From NCBI GenBank assembly GCA_007922195.1, contig ML682067.1, positions 9,980,112-10,044,111 of the forward strand: 64,000 nt of DNA, read 5' to 3'. Below are positions 44,560 to 55,593 of this stretch, in pieces; the stretch's first letter is position 1, and the number at the start of each line of letters is the position of its first letter. Made by a program: the position numbers and the translations under genes. Source of the stretch: Podocnemis expansa (taxonomy: Eukaryota; Chordata; Testudines; Podocnemididae). The notes beneath the pieces were generated by a model. The model ran no database searches. It saw only the letters and a program-made list of their open reading frames with translations, and was not told where the DNA came from.

Positions 44560-45430
44560 TCAGGAGCAGTATGGATTCTCCTGCTTCTCGACTATTTCCT
44601 GTCCTTAAAGACATTGGGTCTCACTCTCAGCATTCTCAAGTTTCACCTAGTGCTAATTAGCGACTTTCATTACCCTGTGGGATGCTCTCTCTTTATCTAC
44701 CTATTGACTGCTTGGTTTTGGAAGGGCCTCATCGGAACCTTCCCATCTCTACAAGCCATTGCTCCCCAATGGGTTCCCAGCTTGGTTCTATCTGTACTAA
44801 CAAAACCACCATTCAAAATGCTGTCATTGTGGTCAATGACCCTGCTTTCCATGAAGGTGGTCTTTCTTGATGTATCAAATCAGTGAGAACAGTTGGTGAT
44901 ATTACGGTCATGGTGGCAGACACTCCTTTCATGACTTTGATAAAGAAAGTATCCCTGTGCCTGCATCCCAAATTTTTGCAAAAAGATATCTACCAATTTC
45001 ATGTTAGTCACTCCATTTACTTACCTGCTTTCTTCCCAAAGGCACATGCCTTGGGAGAGAAAAGGTGACTCCACTCTCTTGATGCCAAAGGGGCCTTGGC
45101 CTTCTGCCTGAAGAGGACAAAACTGATTCAGATATCCCCCCAGACTGTTAGAATAGCCAAAAAAGTTAAGGGACAGGCAAACTCCATGCAATGAATTTCT
45201 AAGTGGATTTTGGGGAGCATTATATTGCACTATCAAATTTTATACCCCTCAGCCACTCCACAGGGTACAGTGCAGCTCATTTAAATGTATTGTTTTGGTA
45301 TATCTGTAGAGCAGCCACAAGGAGCTTTGTACATACTTTTGCTACGCATTACATCTTAGTGCAGGACTTGGTAACAGATGCTTCCTCTGGCATAGCTGTC
45401 TTCCACTCATCTCTCCTGTCTGCAGTCTTG
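44560..45430 (+). pseudogene. Tyrosine recombinase remnant of the DIRS element
   Basis: Text across several frames reads LKDIGLTLSILKFHL, PQWVPSLVLSVLTKPPF, then KVSLCLHPKFLQKDIYQFHV, IYLPAFFPKAHALGE and RAATRSFVHTFATHY. This matches the order of the DIRS tyrosine recombinase, used for integration instead of an integrase. The H-x-F region and the final block with Y are visible; frameshifts separate them. Confidence 0.75.
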
Positions 45431-46086
45431 CACCCTCCTCCAACTTACATACTGTTTGTAAGTCACCCTCAGTGGAATACAATAGGGACCATGACTTGAA
45501 GAAGAGAAGGTTAGTTACTTGTAACGGGAGGTTTTTCAGAATGTGTTGTCTCTATATGTATTATACTTCCTGCCCTCCTTTCCCTCTGCTGCAGATCTAT
45601 TGGATTTATGGTAGAGAAGGAACTGGAGAAGCAATCAGTCTGCCCCACCCTTAGCTTGGACAAAACCATGAGGCAAATCAGGGCACATGCATGGACCAAG
45701 GGACAATACAATTTGCAAATTCTCTGTCTCTGGGTACATGATGTGCATGCATAAGCCCTCAATGGAATGTGCAAAAGGGCCTGACAACTTGAGGAATCTC
45801 CAATTACAGGTAAGTAATGTTCTCTTTCTGGGCTCCTCTGGGGTCTGGTGTGGTCCTCAGCATAAATTAGGGTAGCTAGGAGCTTCTTTTATGGTGCTCA
45901 CTCCCCAAGACAATTTTGGGGCTTCTCGACTGAGAATACCTGTAATTAAAAAAGAAACAGGAATGCTCTTCTGATCCTCAGCTCATTCCAGCTTATGCTT
46001 AGCACCATGCCATTTCCTGTTTTAGGACCTGCAAGGGGGCTGGGAAGAGATTATCAAACATCATTTTACTGATGAGAAAATTGAAC

Positions 46087-46228
46087 TAGAGCCCTACACA
46101 GATACAAATAATTGGATCCACATCCGATCTGTATCTGCAAGAAATGGTCCACAGATATCCATGTTGTATCCATGGATGCAGATATAATACAGATAATGTG
46201 CTGATATCTGCATATTTGCAGGGCTCTA
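46087..46228 (+). mobile_element. hAT-type non-autonomous element (TAGAGCCCTGCA family)
   Basis: Ends are TAGAGCCCTACACAGATAC and the complement of ATATTTGCAGGGCTCTA. The target duplication AATTGAAC / AACAGAAC matches at 6 of 8. Confidence 0.85.
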
Positions 46229-47242
46229 AACAGAACCACTCAGAGGTAAAGTGACTTGTCCAACACAATATAGGGAGTTTTAAGATAGGCCCCTGAGATA
46301 GAAGATATGGATTCTAGCCCTGATGTTATGTCCTAGCCCAAAAATTATCCTTGTTAGGAGACACAGTTCATCTTTTTACGACTGCAGGACCTTTGCATAC
46401 AGTATTCTTTCTAGTGTGTTTGTTCAGTGAGCATCTGAATTATGTTCCATAACTTTTAAAATATGTTGCTTAAAACAGCAAAGTCATAAACTATGTCAGA
46501 TTGTCTTTATCTCTAAAATCTGATTCATTATTATATTTGTTTTATTTTTTCAAGTCATTGACGTCAGTTTCCATTTATATTCACATGCTGATGGGCTTTA
46601 CCCTTCCATTATTTCCTGAGTGCAGCCATATGACGACAAACAGTGAAAAAGCCTGAAGGTCTTCTCACTAAACTCTTGCAACCAATGTCACAGACTTGTA
46701 TTAGTGGCCAACTTTCCACTTTCTTATATAATATGATGCAAACAAATCATTCAGAGGGACAGCTTTCTCTTTGTTTGTTTACTGTCACATGGACATTGTC
46801 TTCCAAAGAGAAAGACCTGTTGGTCTCACTGGAAAAACACAATCACACAAAAGCAAAACATTCACCCATCTCTGGGCAGGGACCCTTTTGCACAATTCCC
46901 TTGTGTGTGTGTGGGGGGAGGTTAACACTGCACAGCCCCCATCTTGCACTGCTATACCCTTGGCAAACCAGTCAGCTTAAAAGACCAATGCCTTTATGTT
47001 GCCTTCTCTCTGTGAGCAGTGTACTGTCAGCAGTTACCACACAGACTTTCTAGGAAAGCACACTTATTCTTAAGATAAGTGTTACAGAGAAAACATTTAT
47101 AGGAAGTTGGTTTTTATGTGTGCTAAAAATGCAGCAGATATCACCTATCAGCCTTATGGAGCAGTTGTAGGGCAAATTCTTCTCAATGCTCCTGCAAGGG
47201 TTTGGTTCCCCCTTGGCAGAAGGCCCTGTGTAGTTGCTGGAC
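46229..47242. other. Noncoding DNA
   Basis: No gene recognised. The 136-codon open frame at 46,643-47,053 has no family signature and unremarkable composition. Confidence 0.4.
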
Positions 47243-47345
47243 CAGAAAGATCAACAAGAGTCTTCTGGCACCTTAAAGACTAACAAATTTCTTTGGGCAT
47301 AAGCTTTCATGGGCTCCAGCCAACTTTGTCAGGGTCATCTGATGA
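47243..47345 (-). mobile_element. Penelope-like element tail with hammerhead-type core, minus strand
   Basis: On the minus strand it reads CTGACAAAGTTGGCTGGAGC, CCATGAAAGCTTATGCCC, then TTTGTTAGTCTTTAAGGTGC. The stem III AGC-TTAT-GC is preserved, while the core G8 position is changed to A. Confidence 0.75.
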
Positions 47346-47349
47346 CCCA

Positions 47350-47976
47350 TGCAGCATCTCTCAGTCTCCTTCTGGTGCCTGAGCCCTCCAGTTGAGACCC
47401 TCTGCTAAGTTGCTCCTTCCAGGGCAGGATCTTATCCAAGCAGCCACCTGAGTGTCCATGGCCACTGCTAGTTCTGTTGCTACCCACTGGCAGTCTTGGG
47501 AAGGTGGAGAGGAGTCCAGTCCACAGCCTAGGGACCCTTTGCACCATGCCTTGGCACCACCTCAATCCCAGTACAGTCCTTCAAGTCCCTCAGGCCATAT
47601 CCACACCTTGCACTTGTAGCAGGGCTCTGGGATCTAGCTCCCTCAGAGTCCCAGCAGTTCACAAGGAGCTGTCCCTGGTCCTGTCTCCTGCAGCCAGTCA
47701 GCAAGCACAGCCTCTCACCAAACACCAGAGGGAGACTGCCCAGAGCTGTGGCAGTAGCCTTCTTTTATACAGGGCTCATCATGGGCCCTGACTGGCTCTG
47801 CAACCACCTGCTCTGAGTGGTTTCCGCTTTCCCAGTGGCTTTTAACCAGTTTGGGGAAACCACCCAGCTACAAGGTACATCATTTTGTCGGATGATCTAG
47901 CTGATATAACAGAGTTATACCCATTAAACTGTCGGGAGATTGAAGAGGTGCCATTGCAGGGCCTTATGCTTGACAG
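47350..47976 (-). mobile_element. 3' LTR of the minus-strand Ty3/gypsy element
   Basis: A polypurine tract (AAGTGGGGGGA on the minus strand) lies just before the LTR start TACTGTCAAGCATAAGG at about 47,976. A TATA box, TGTATAAAAGAAG, occurs at 47,760-47,772. The far end is not sharply defined. Confidence 0.6.
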
Positions 47977-48150
47977 TATCCCCCCACTTCAAACTATCTG
48001 CCACCCATGAAGCTCCCTTAGTGTGGTCTTTGAAGTACTGAGGCATGTATCACTGGATTCCAGAACCACTTGTTCAGGCCTTAACCCTCCTAGTACCTCA
48101 AGTACTGGAGTCGTCCCCTAGTCAGAAATTTGTTGCACTGTGTGCTCATC

Positions 48151-48520
48151 TTACCCTTTAACTGTTAAAAGTGGCTGTGGAAGGCTAAAATGGTGTGGGA
48201 AGGTGTTCTTGATATACAGCTTCAGGAGGGAGACACAAAATACAGGGCAAACCTTCTGGGACTTGGGTAATTGCAACTTGAATGTTACCAGGTTGATCTG
48301 TGCCTCAATTTTGAAAGGGCTCAGATAGTGGTGGTTCCATCTGGCCAAGAGACAAATCAATTTAAAATTGTGGGTAAAAGTCAGATTCTGTCTCCTACTG
48401 CAAGGTGGGGGGTGACCAGGTAGTCCTGGTCAGTGTGATATTTATGTGCTTCCTTGGTGGGTAATTGCTCCTTAAGTTCCTGGTGTATATAGTGGAAATG
48501 GATAGCTAAATCTAAGGCAG
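48151..48520 (-). pseudogene. Integrase C-terminal region of the gypsy element
   Basis: On the minus strand, LKEQLPTKEAHKYHTDQD is followed by LAVGDR, then NLVTFKLQLPKSQKVCPVFC and VSLLKLYIKN. These match the integrase tail of vertebrate Ty3/gypsy elements (GDKVWLS; L-LP---K-HPVFHVSLLKPY). The frame has stops. Confidence 0.85.
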
Positions 48521-48849
48521 CGAATACTGTTGTCTTTGTGGGAATGTCCAGATAACTGAGATTGCAAGCCTAGTCACAAGAAACTCTTTGTGAATAGGTT
48601 CCAGGTATTGATGTGACCGAAGTGTCATGTAAGAGGCATGTACTAAATAATTCCAGAACCTGAAGCCTCAGCAATCCATACAGGATAAGTATACAGTCCC
48701 TGTGGTAGAGAACCCCATCTTGGAACCTAAACTTTGCAGCTAACAAATTGCTAGCATTATCTAGTGGATCTGAACAGCAAAGGGGTCATTGGGCAGCAAG
48801 GAAGAAATTGATACCATTAGGCTGTTGTCTACTGCGCCATTGATCAAAC

Positions 48850-49480
48850 TAGGTGCCTTGAGAATTGTAGAAGGAGTCTCCCCACTAGGTTCCAGGCACT
48901 TGTCTTTTCAGGACAGGATGTTGGCCTTCCTATTTCTTGCTCTTGGGCTATAGGTAGCTGTGAAGTCAAACTGAGCAAAGAAGAGGGACATGTGGATCTG
49001 GCATTGGTTAAAGTGTCTGGCCTTTTGAAAATGCTCCATGTTTTTATGATTGATGAGAACCTGGACAGGAAGCCTATCCCCTTATAGCAGATGACACCAT
49101 TGTTCAAATGGTACCTTGTCTTATATATTTTACTTCTTTTCTGTTAGGTACAGCTTGCAAGAATGAAAGGCACAATGCTAAAGCTGATTATTGGGATCTG
49201 CTTGGTAGGACACTATTGCAACTAGGATAAAATTGGGCCATTCAACCTACCCTGTAAATGATTTTGTGGGATCTGGATGGATGAAGATGGGAGCTGTGAA
49301 GAAGTTCTCACTTAGTGGATTGAAGATGACCTATGTTTTCAGGGACCAGGTGGACTAGATTTTCTTTCACAGAAGTGCAGTCAGAGGAGTGAGTAGGCTT
49401 CCCCATCCTCCGAACCATCTGTAGAAGTTAGCAAAGCCTCACAATCATTGTACCTTGAGGATATCTGTTAGCATGCTTTG
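48850..49480 (-). pseudogene. RNase H region of the gypsy element
   Basis: Minus-strand text includes HKNMEHFQKARHFNQCQIH and LFFAQFDFTATYSPRARNRK then ANILS, which is the end of the Ty3/gypsy RNase H (N-LEY--ARRLN-RQ-RW-LFF--F-F-I-YRPG--N-KADALSR). Confidence 0.85.
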
Positions 49481-49499
49481 GCATGGCTCAATTCATTAT

Positions 49500-50130
49500 G
49501 GCCACCATCTTGCATGAATCCATGGAAGATGCTTGGGAAGTTGGGTGGAGAGATACTGTGGCCAAGAAATTCTATCATATCCTGGTCAAACTCAAATTTT
49601 TCAGTTTTAACAGATAGATGATGTTGGTGAAATCTTTCTAGGAAACTGCATATGTGATGATTGTAAAAGCCCTATTTGTCAGAATAGATGAGGATATCAT
49701 CAAGATAATTGATGGCATGGTGGTTTGGCACATACTCAAAGAGTTCATTTATTAAGTACTAAAAAGTCACCAGGGCATTGCATGGACCAAATGTTGAGTC
49801 CTGCATGATGAAATATTCAAGCTATTTGTACCATGTATGGAAGGCAGTCTTCCACTCATTTCTCTGCCTAATCTAGACCAAGTTGTAAGTCCCACAAAGG
49901 TCCAGCTAAGTAAAAACTTTTTGTGGAGCACAATCCTTAAAGAACTTGTTAATGAGAGGAAAGGGGTATTGATTTCAAATAGTAATCCTGATTAACACCT
50001 GACAGTCATCATCAGGCATTGGAGATACCTTCCTTTTTCTTAAAGAAAACCATATCCCTTGCTAGAGATTTTCAGGGTTGAATAAACTCACTTCATAGGG
50101 TTTCCTAAAGGTAATCATGAAGAGCCAACA
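49500..50130 (-). pseudogene. Reverse transcriptase of the gypsy element
   Basis: The catalytic motif AINYLDDILIYSD is readable on the minus strand at 49,678-49,716. Upstream is FGPCNALVTF (from PFGLSNAPATFQ) and KTAFHTWY; downstream is KTEKFEFDQDMIEFLG. Both catalytic aspartates are present, but frames are broken elsewhere. Confidence 0.9.
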
Positions 50131-50518
50131 ATTTGAGCTCTGAAATGCAGTACAGGTGATCAAAAGGACCTTCTGCTCCAGGCTGGAGGTCAATGGAAGT
50201 GGGGTAGCTGTGACTGGGTGGCAAGCTGTGTGTGTTTTTTGTCAAACATGCTGTAAAGTCCTTGTATTTAAGAGGTAGAACAGAGGGATAAGGTATTGAG
50301 ACCCTCTGTGGATTAACCCACTCAGATCTGAGGTCTCAGGAAAGGCAAACTGACCGTACAGGGCTTTAGGCCTATGGTTCCCATTACGAAGTTTCCAGAG
50401 TCAATATTGTTGGCAATAAAGGGAGCTGAACTGTACTGTGCTTCCTTGCCAATGAATGCATGGGTTATGAGTGGTGAGTCAGGGCATACTGAACACAACT
50501 AGAGAGTATGATGCATGA

Positions 50519-50740
50519 CTAAGCCCAACTGGAGGTTTTCTCAGTCACTCTGAAGGTTAACAGCCTCCAAGGCAGAGACTGGTGGGTAACCAAGCTTGAC
50601 AAAAGGAATAAGCTGTCAATAGACTGCACCATGTGGAGAGTTCTTATGTTGGCTTGAGATCTCATGTACCACCCCAAAATCCAAGCCCAAGAAATTGCTG
50701 GAGGCATCCAGTTCAGCAGTGCCTCTGGACTCACTTTAGA
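50519..50740 (-). pseudogene. Aspartic protease remnant of the gypsy element
   Basis: Minus-strand AELDASSNFLGLDF resembles the protease motif A-L-L-D-S-G-A-S-x-N-F-L; the S-G of the active triplet is lost. Continuing text (PPVSALEAVNLQS) fits the gag-pol protease spacing. Confidence 0.6.
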
Positions 50741-50779
50741 TATGGTTGGGTGTCAAATTTGCAAAGAGGGTAGGAGGTG

Positions 50780-51721
50780 TGTTGGATTCTGTGACATTCC
50801 CCTCCAAGAATTTGTCTCATGTGTTGCTGTTCCTCCCTTTTAGCCCAATCCCAGATCCCAATTTACCTCACTTTGCTAGGTGACAACCCACTCCTGGGTC
50901 AGTCCACACCAGCTTCCTGTGTGTAATCTGTCCCAGGCCATTGATGTGTGTTCTACAGCCACTCAGGGGATGGTCCTCCAGTGAGCACCTCCAGGTTCCA
51001 GATACCATACTGGGAACTTTTGTCTTACAGGACCCTTCCCCAATCACTGTAGGCTCCTAGAATCCACTTTGGCCATTTATCAAAGAAAGGAGAATGCCCT
51101 AGCTCTGCTTGTTTGCACTCTACAAAGTTCACACAGATATAGATAAAACAAATCCTAGTTTATTGATTAGGACATGATTTTAAGTGAGTGTATAGCAAAT
51201 CAACACATAATCATTTAAGAAAGGTGTTGGTAGTTAATCACTATCAAATTAAAATATAAGACGCATTCTAACCTAAAGTTGCTACTACCAATACGATCAG
51301 CTCACCACTCAACTTCGGCTGTGATAGTTTGCAGCTAGTCTCTGCCTCTCCATAGGCAGGATCCACTCCTTTCTGGAGATGGTTCAAGATGGTGTGCTTC
51401 TGGCAAAAAGTCCCTCACAGTTACAAGCATGTCCTTTTTAAATCTCCTTTGGTGCCCTCTTTTCTGGGCTGAGGTATTTTTCAGACTGAGCCAGGGAGCT
51501 GAATTTGCATTGTTTTTATCATGTACCTCTTCAGTCTCCATGCACAGGGAGAGCCCTGATTATCTGCCTCCCCCCTGAGTCATGTGAAATACCTGGGAAC
51601 ATGCTTCACATCTGTACACATACATGATTCTGCAGGAAACATGACTCCATAACAATAAGACAGAGCATGTTCAGAGCATTTAAAAGGGAACCCTATGTGG
51701 CATAATTTATATGAAACCACA
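50780..51721 (-). mobile_element. LTR-like block inserted in the gypsy element
   Basis: It interrupts the gypsy text between protease and gag. On the minus strand it ends GGAGGGGAATGTCACA and has an AATAAA at about 51,155 in CCTAATCAATAAACTAGG, as an endogenous retrovirus LTR would. Its start is near TGTGGTTTCATATAAATTAT. No target duplication could be read, so ends and class are provisional. Confidence 0.45.
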
Positions 51722-52046
51722 AAATTACATAGCAGGAATGAACAGAAAAGTCACACAGATCATATGCCAGTGTGTATCACGTGACTGGTTCTTGTTAGTT
51801 GTTGTCATGGTATCAGCAGACAGATACAGATACTGGGTGCTAAAGAGAAGGGGAGCATATCACCATAGCTCAGATGCTCCGTTGGGGCATTTTCCAACCA
51901 AGATGCAGATAGTGTCAAGCTGCCTTACTCCCCAGAGTGTCCTGGTTCCCTGGCATATATCTGAAGCCCATCACCAAAATTTCTTCATGTCAGAGAAGAT
52001 GGGATTACTGGATGGATTTATGTGGATTCAGGCCACAGAGAACATA

Positions 52047-52330
52047 CTAGTACTTGTATGTAGAGGACAGAGCCATGTCTGCTGGTGGGAGCCAGGAGAC
52101 TGGGCCTTTTTCTTGATGGCATTCTGTTAAGTGGTTGTTGATCTTTATGCTAAACTCAGCCCAGGTATCCATGTTAGGCAGGAAGACAACCTCAGAGATG
52201 AGCTGCCACTGGTAATCACTTAGGCCAAGGTGCAAATGAAAGTGCTACATGGTCTCATTCCATTCAGCATTTGCCAACAAGCAGCGAAACGCTTCATTAG
52301 CCTTAGAAATAGGCAATCATCCCTATGCTA
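52047..52330 (-). pseudogene. Gag remnant of the gypsy element
   Basis: Minus-strand HLGLSDYQWQLISEVVFLPN and MDTWAEFSIKINNHLTECHQ follow the end of a gypsy gag (F--GLS--I-DEL; L--LI-LCIRIDNRL-ER). An upstream piece reads ANEAFRCLLANAEWNE. Confidence 0.6.
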
Positions 52331-52900
52331 ACACACGAAAGGCAGACTCATGTCATCAAAAATCACAGTCATGGCTTGACTGAAGTTCTCAAGCTGACCC
52401 AGGAGTGAGCTTGCTTTCTTCAAGAGTGGGGCTGCTCATGCCAGGATCTCCTCAATCAGCAGACTCAGTCCCACTCTAGACTAGTTTGTGCAAATGATTG
52501 TGGGTTCAGCAGAAATAGGAGCTGTCATTGATTAAGAAACCCTTAAAATTTATCATGATTGCTGTTATACTTGTTGCTCAGGGGACAATTTGGGTCGTGG
52601 GCAAGGAGGGTCAGCAGTTGAGATATGGGCAGTCAGGGCTACTGGTTGGAGCAGGAATTGGTAACTGGGACTAGGAGCTGATGGTCAGAGCTGCATTACA
52701 TGGAGTGAGGCAAGGATGGGCCCAAGCAGGAGTAGAACTGGCTCAAAGGCTGAAACAAGGAAGAGTCAAAGCAGATGGAGGAGTTATTGCAGCCATGGGA
52801 AAGTGCTTTGAGAAGCCAGAGAAAGCCATGGAAAGCATGATATCTTCCTCAACCAATCAAGTAGGATGTTCTGCCCACTTTAGGTGGTCTAGTTGATGCA

Positions 52901-53469
52901 CCCCAATTGTGCTCATTAGGGAGTCAGGAGGCTTATTCCCAACAGCAGCATAACTACAGAGCCATCAGGCAGACCCATCATCCAGTTATGGAAGGGTTTT
53001 CCTATTAGTGTGGGAACACCATGCTCCTGAAGCAATGGCAGTTTGGTTGACAGAGGCATTCTTATGTTGGCATAGCTGTGTCTACTTTGGAGGTTAGGTT
53101 GGCATAGCTAGCACGCTCAGGGCTTAGATTTTTCACACCTTGTGTGCCATAGCTAAGTCAATCTATATTTTAAGCATAGAATAGGCCTGTGTAATTGGTC
53201 TGCATGTGGGAGAAGTGCAGAGTTGCTATGGAGGTGAAAAATCCACCCATCCCCAACTATGAGGCATTGTGCTTGAATCAAGGTCCATTTAGTAACCCTC
53301 CACCTCATCTTCATTACTCGGGCAGGAGTAGTAGTCACAGCTGCTCTACTCTGTTTTCAGTAAGCATTGGCGGCCATGGGATCTATGTAAATGCCCCACC
53401 TCTGGCTCATCTGTGTCACAGACCTATGTACCAGTTTATATAGGCCTGTTATAGAGAACCCATCTATAC
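52901..53469. other. Noncoding DNA
   Basis: No gene recognised. GTTGGCATAGCTGTGTCTAC (near 53,075) resembles text at 10,210-10,260, suggesting a shared unclassified repeat. Confidence 0.35.
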
Positions 53470-54640
53470 ACTTGTAAGCAGGGGTTTCGGTCTGCTCCAC
53501 CAGGAGGCCGCCCGCTGGTGGGCAATTTGGGGAATTATTCGCTCAAGCGGTTCTGTAACACCACCCTTCAGCCCAGTGGAAGGGCAGGTAGTTCGTCTTA
53601 GCCCCACGAGGGGGGCGACTAGCAGTCTAGGGGCCAGGTAAGACAGTTCGCCTGTAGCCCCAGGCCCGTACCAGGGCGCTCAGTCAATGAGTCTTGATGC
53701 AATCAGGGAGTCCAATGAGGTTGGGGAATTTTCGGGGTCGACGTCCCGATGAAAAGGGGAGAGGAGGAGGGAGGACACAGGCCTGCCCTACTTCACGGTG
53801 TCCGGCCCTAACAGCAGCCGGACATGCAGTCAGAGGGGTCAGCACGGTTCCAACTTCAGTACGCTGACCCCAGTATGGGGCAAACTTCCTGTGGGCTACT
53901 TCCCTCCCTCTCTCCCATTAGTACCTGGTCTACGCCCTCCTCAATGGCATTGGTCTACTCGCTGAGGGGTACGGAGTAAAAGCCTTCCCAGGCATCTGGT
54001 GGTGGCAGGTCTGGAAGTTCTGGGGCAACCACCATCTCCTCCGGGGGCAGTTCTGGCCGCTCCCCATGGTCGAGGGTGAGGGGTAGTTCCTCCAGGTCCT
54101 CTCCTGCAGAGGGGTCTGCATTGGGTGGAGCCAGGGGTAGTTCCTCCAGGTCCACTCCTGCAGGTGGGGAGGTCTATTCCGGGCCCTCATGGTAACTCAG
54201 GGGGAGCCGCGGCTCGGATGGCCACGGCAGTTCAGGTGGCCACGGCCTGTCCATCTCACTCAGCGGGGGGGTCTTCCCACTGGGCACCCACCATGGGAGG
54301 CCCAAGCCAGCCATCTCGGTATAGGGCTGGAGGCTGGTGGGTACGCCCAGGTCTCCCCTGCTGGAGGAAAGGCTGAGGCTGAGGAGCCTGGACCACTGAG
54401 CTCCCTGGCCTGGCTTTTGTACTTCCTGCCCAGCCTCTTACCTTCCTGCTTGCGTGGCAGTTCTGCGGGGGCAGCCATCTTGTCTCCCCTGGGGGCAGCC
54501 ATTTTAGCTCCTGTGGGGGCAGCCATTTTGGCTCCCGTGGGGGCAGCCATCTTGCAGCCTCTTTACAACACTCTAATGCAGATTTAAGTGGCACCAAAGG
54601 GCTCCTTCTATGGTCAGCTAGAGAACTCAATGTCATCAAG
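53470..54640. repeat. GC-rich repeat block, possibly LTR or leader sequence
   Basis: It is CpG-rich compared with its surroundings. Internal duplications include GGTAGTTCCTCCAGGTCC at about 54,085 and 54,135. Open frames on both strands (up to 132 codons) come from composition and repeats. On the minus strand a GTACAAAAGCC lies downstream of the tandem repeat at 54,462, compatible with a promoter. The family could not be determined. Confidence 0.4.
54462..54560. repeat. 24-bp tandem repeat with YY1-like motif
   Basis: Four units of GGGGGCAGCCATYTTGGCTC-type sequence, 24 bases each. On the minus strand each contains AAGATGGCTGC or a close variant, a good match to the YY1 binding consensus. 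Confidence 0.85.
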
Positions 54641-55404
54641 GAGTCTCAGCACAGGGTGTTCTTGAGTGAGTTGGGGGACAGGTGAAGAAGGGAGTGGTGG
54701 ATGGAAATGGCTGTAATTTTAGACAGGAAAAGAGACCAAACTGGTTTTACAGAGTAGTTTAGTATGTTCTAACTGCACTGTGAGAACCAGCATGTCAGCC
54801 TGGCAACAGGACAATAATGTGCCATCCAAGATGGCAGCAGGAGTATAATATTGTTAGCTGCCATAGCTGCTAACAAAGTTTTACTGCACATAAGTGCAAA
54901 CCAGGCTTGGAGCTATCTTTGTCAGCAACTGTTTCCAAAGTTGGTTAAGTGATAGAATGAGGAAAAATACACTTTGTAAACTGTTTGGACAGAGACAATG
55001 TTGACCTATGTGTCTGATCCTGACTGGGGCCCTTTGGGTGCTATTGTAATAATAAGCAATGTATGTTGAGTTCCCCCTAGGCTTCCTTGAGAGAAGGGCC
55101 TAGGAATCAGATGAGGGGTGTGGTTGACTGATCCCTCTGGAGCTACCACCTAGCTTAGGGAAATCTGCAGGTCTCTGTTTCCTACAACCCTGGTCTGCAG
55201 TGCATCTTCTTTTTAGGCTCTTGCTGTGGCCACTCAGTTGCTGTATACCATGGCTCTCATGCTGTTAGGTTTTTAGGTCTGTTAATTATATTTATTGACT
55301 AGAAATTGGCCCAACTCAAAACTCTGGCTCCAAACACATTTGATCTCTGTGGTGAGAGTGTAGAAATCTGAATTTGAATTTCACAAACGTCCCTTGCTTA
55401 TTCC
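54641..55404. other. Noncoding DNA
   Basis: No gene or named repeat recognised. Confidence 0.4.
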
Positions 55405-55593
55405 GCCATGCCAAACCTTTTTGGATGAGGGGCCACATTGCAATTCTTTTCTCACTTGTGGGCCGGTGAGCCTTTTTTTTACATTCCTAGCTCCGCACAG
55501 CCCACACAAGTGTTGTGTGGTGGCTCTGCGGGCTGGATAAGAGTCCTTGGTGGGCTGGATTCTGGCCCATGGGCTGCAGGTTGGACAAGCTTG
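55405..55593 (+). mobile_element. hAT-type non-autonomous element, degraded ends
   Basis: CCATGCCAAACCTTTTTGGA at the left and GCAGGTTGGACAAGCTTG at the right resemble the ends of the 36,650 family. The interior GGGCCACATTGCAATTCTTT and GGGCTGGATTCTGGCCCATG also match that family. No target duplication was found. Confidence 0.6.

Larger units (their letters stand above)
42040..45850 (+). mobile_element. DIRS-type retrotransposon, decayed
   Basis: In plus orientation it carries remnants of reverse transcriptase, RNase H and a tyrosine recombinase, in DIRS order. It ends in a terminal block that contains GTGGAATACAATAGGGACCA, CTTGAAGAAGAGAAGG and TAGTTACTTGTAACGGGAGG (near 45,470-45,560). A hAT with target duplication sits inside it (42,821-43,442). 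Frames are broken in many places. Confidence 0.75.
47350..52900 (-). mobile_element. Ty3/gypsy LTR retrotransposon, decayed
   Basis: On the minus strand the order is gag, protease, reverse transcriptase, RNase H, integrase, then 3' LTR, as in the chromovirus/Ty3 layout. No complete frame remains. An LTR-like block at about 50,780-51,721 separates gag from protease. A matching 5' LTR was not recognised to the right. Confidence 0.8.

Noticed and set aside
51711..52130. 139-codon plus-strand open frame
   Set aside because: It lies antisense to gypsy gag-region sequence and has no recognisable motif.
53930..54640. Open frames in the GC-rich block, some with repeated AAPTGAKM-like units
   Set aside because: These are translations of a 24-bp tandem repeat and CpG-rich DNA. 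No start context or domain supports a gene.
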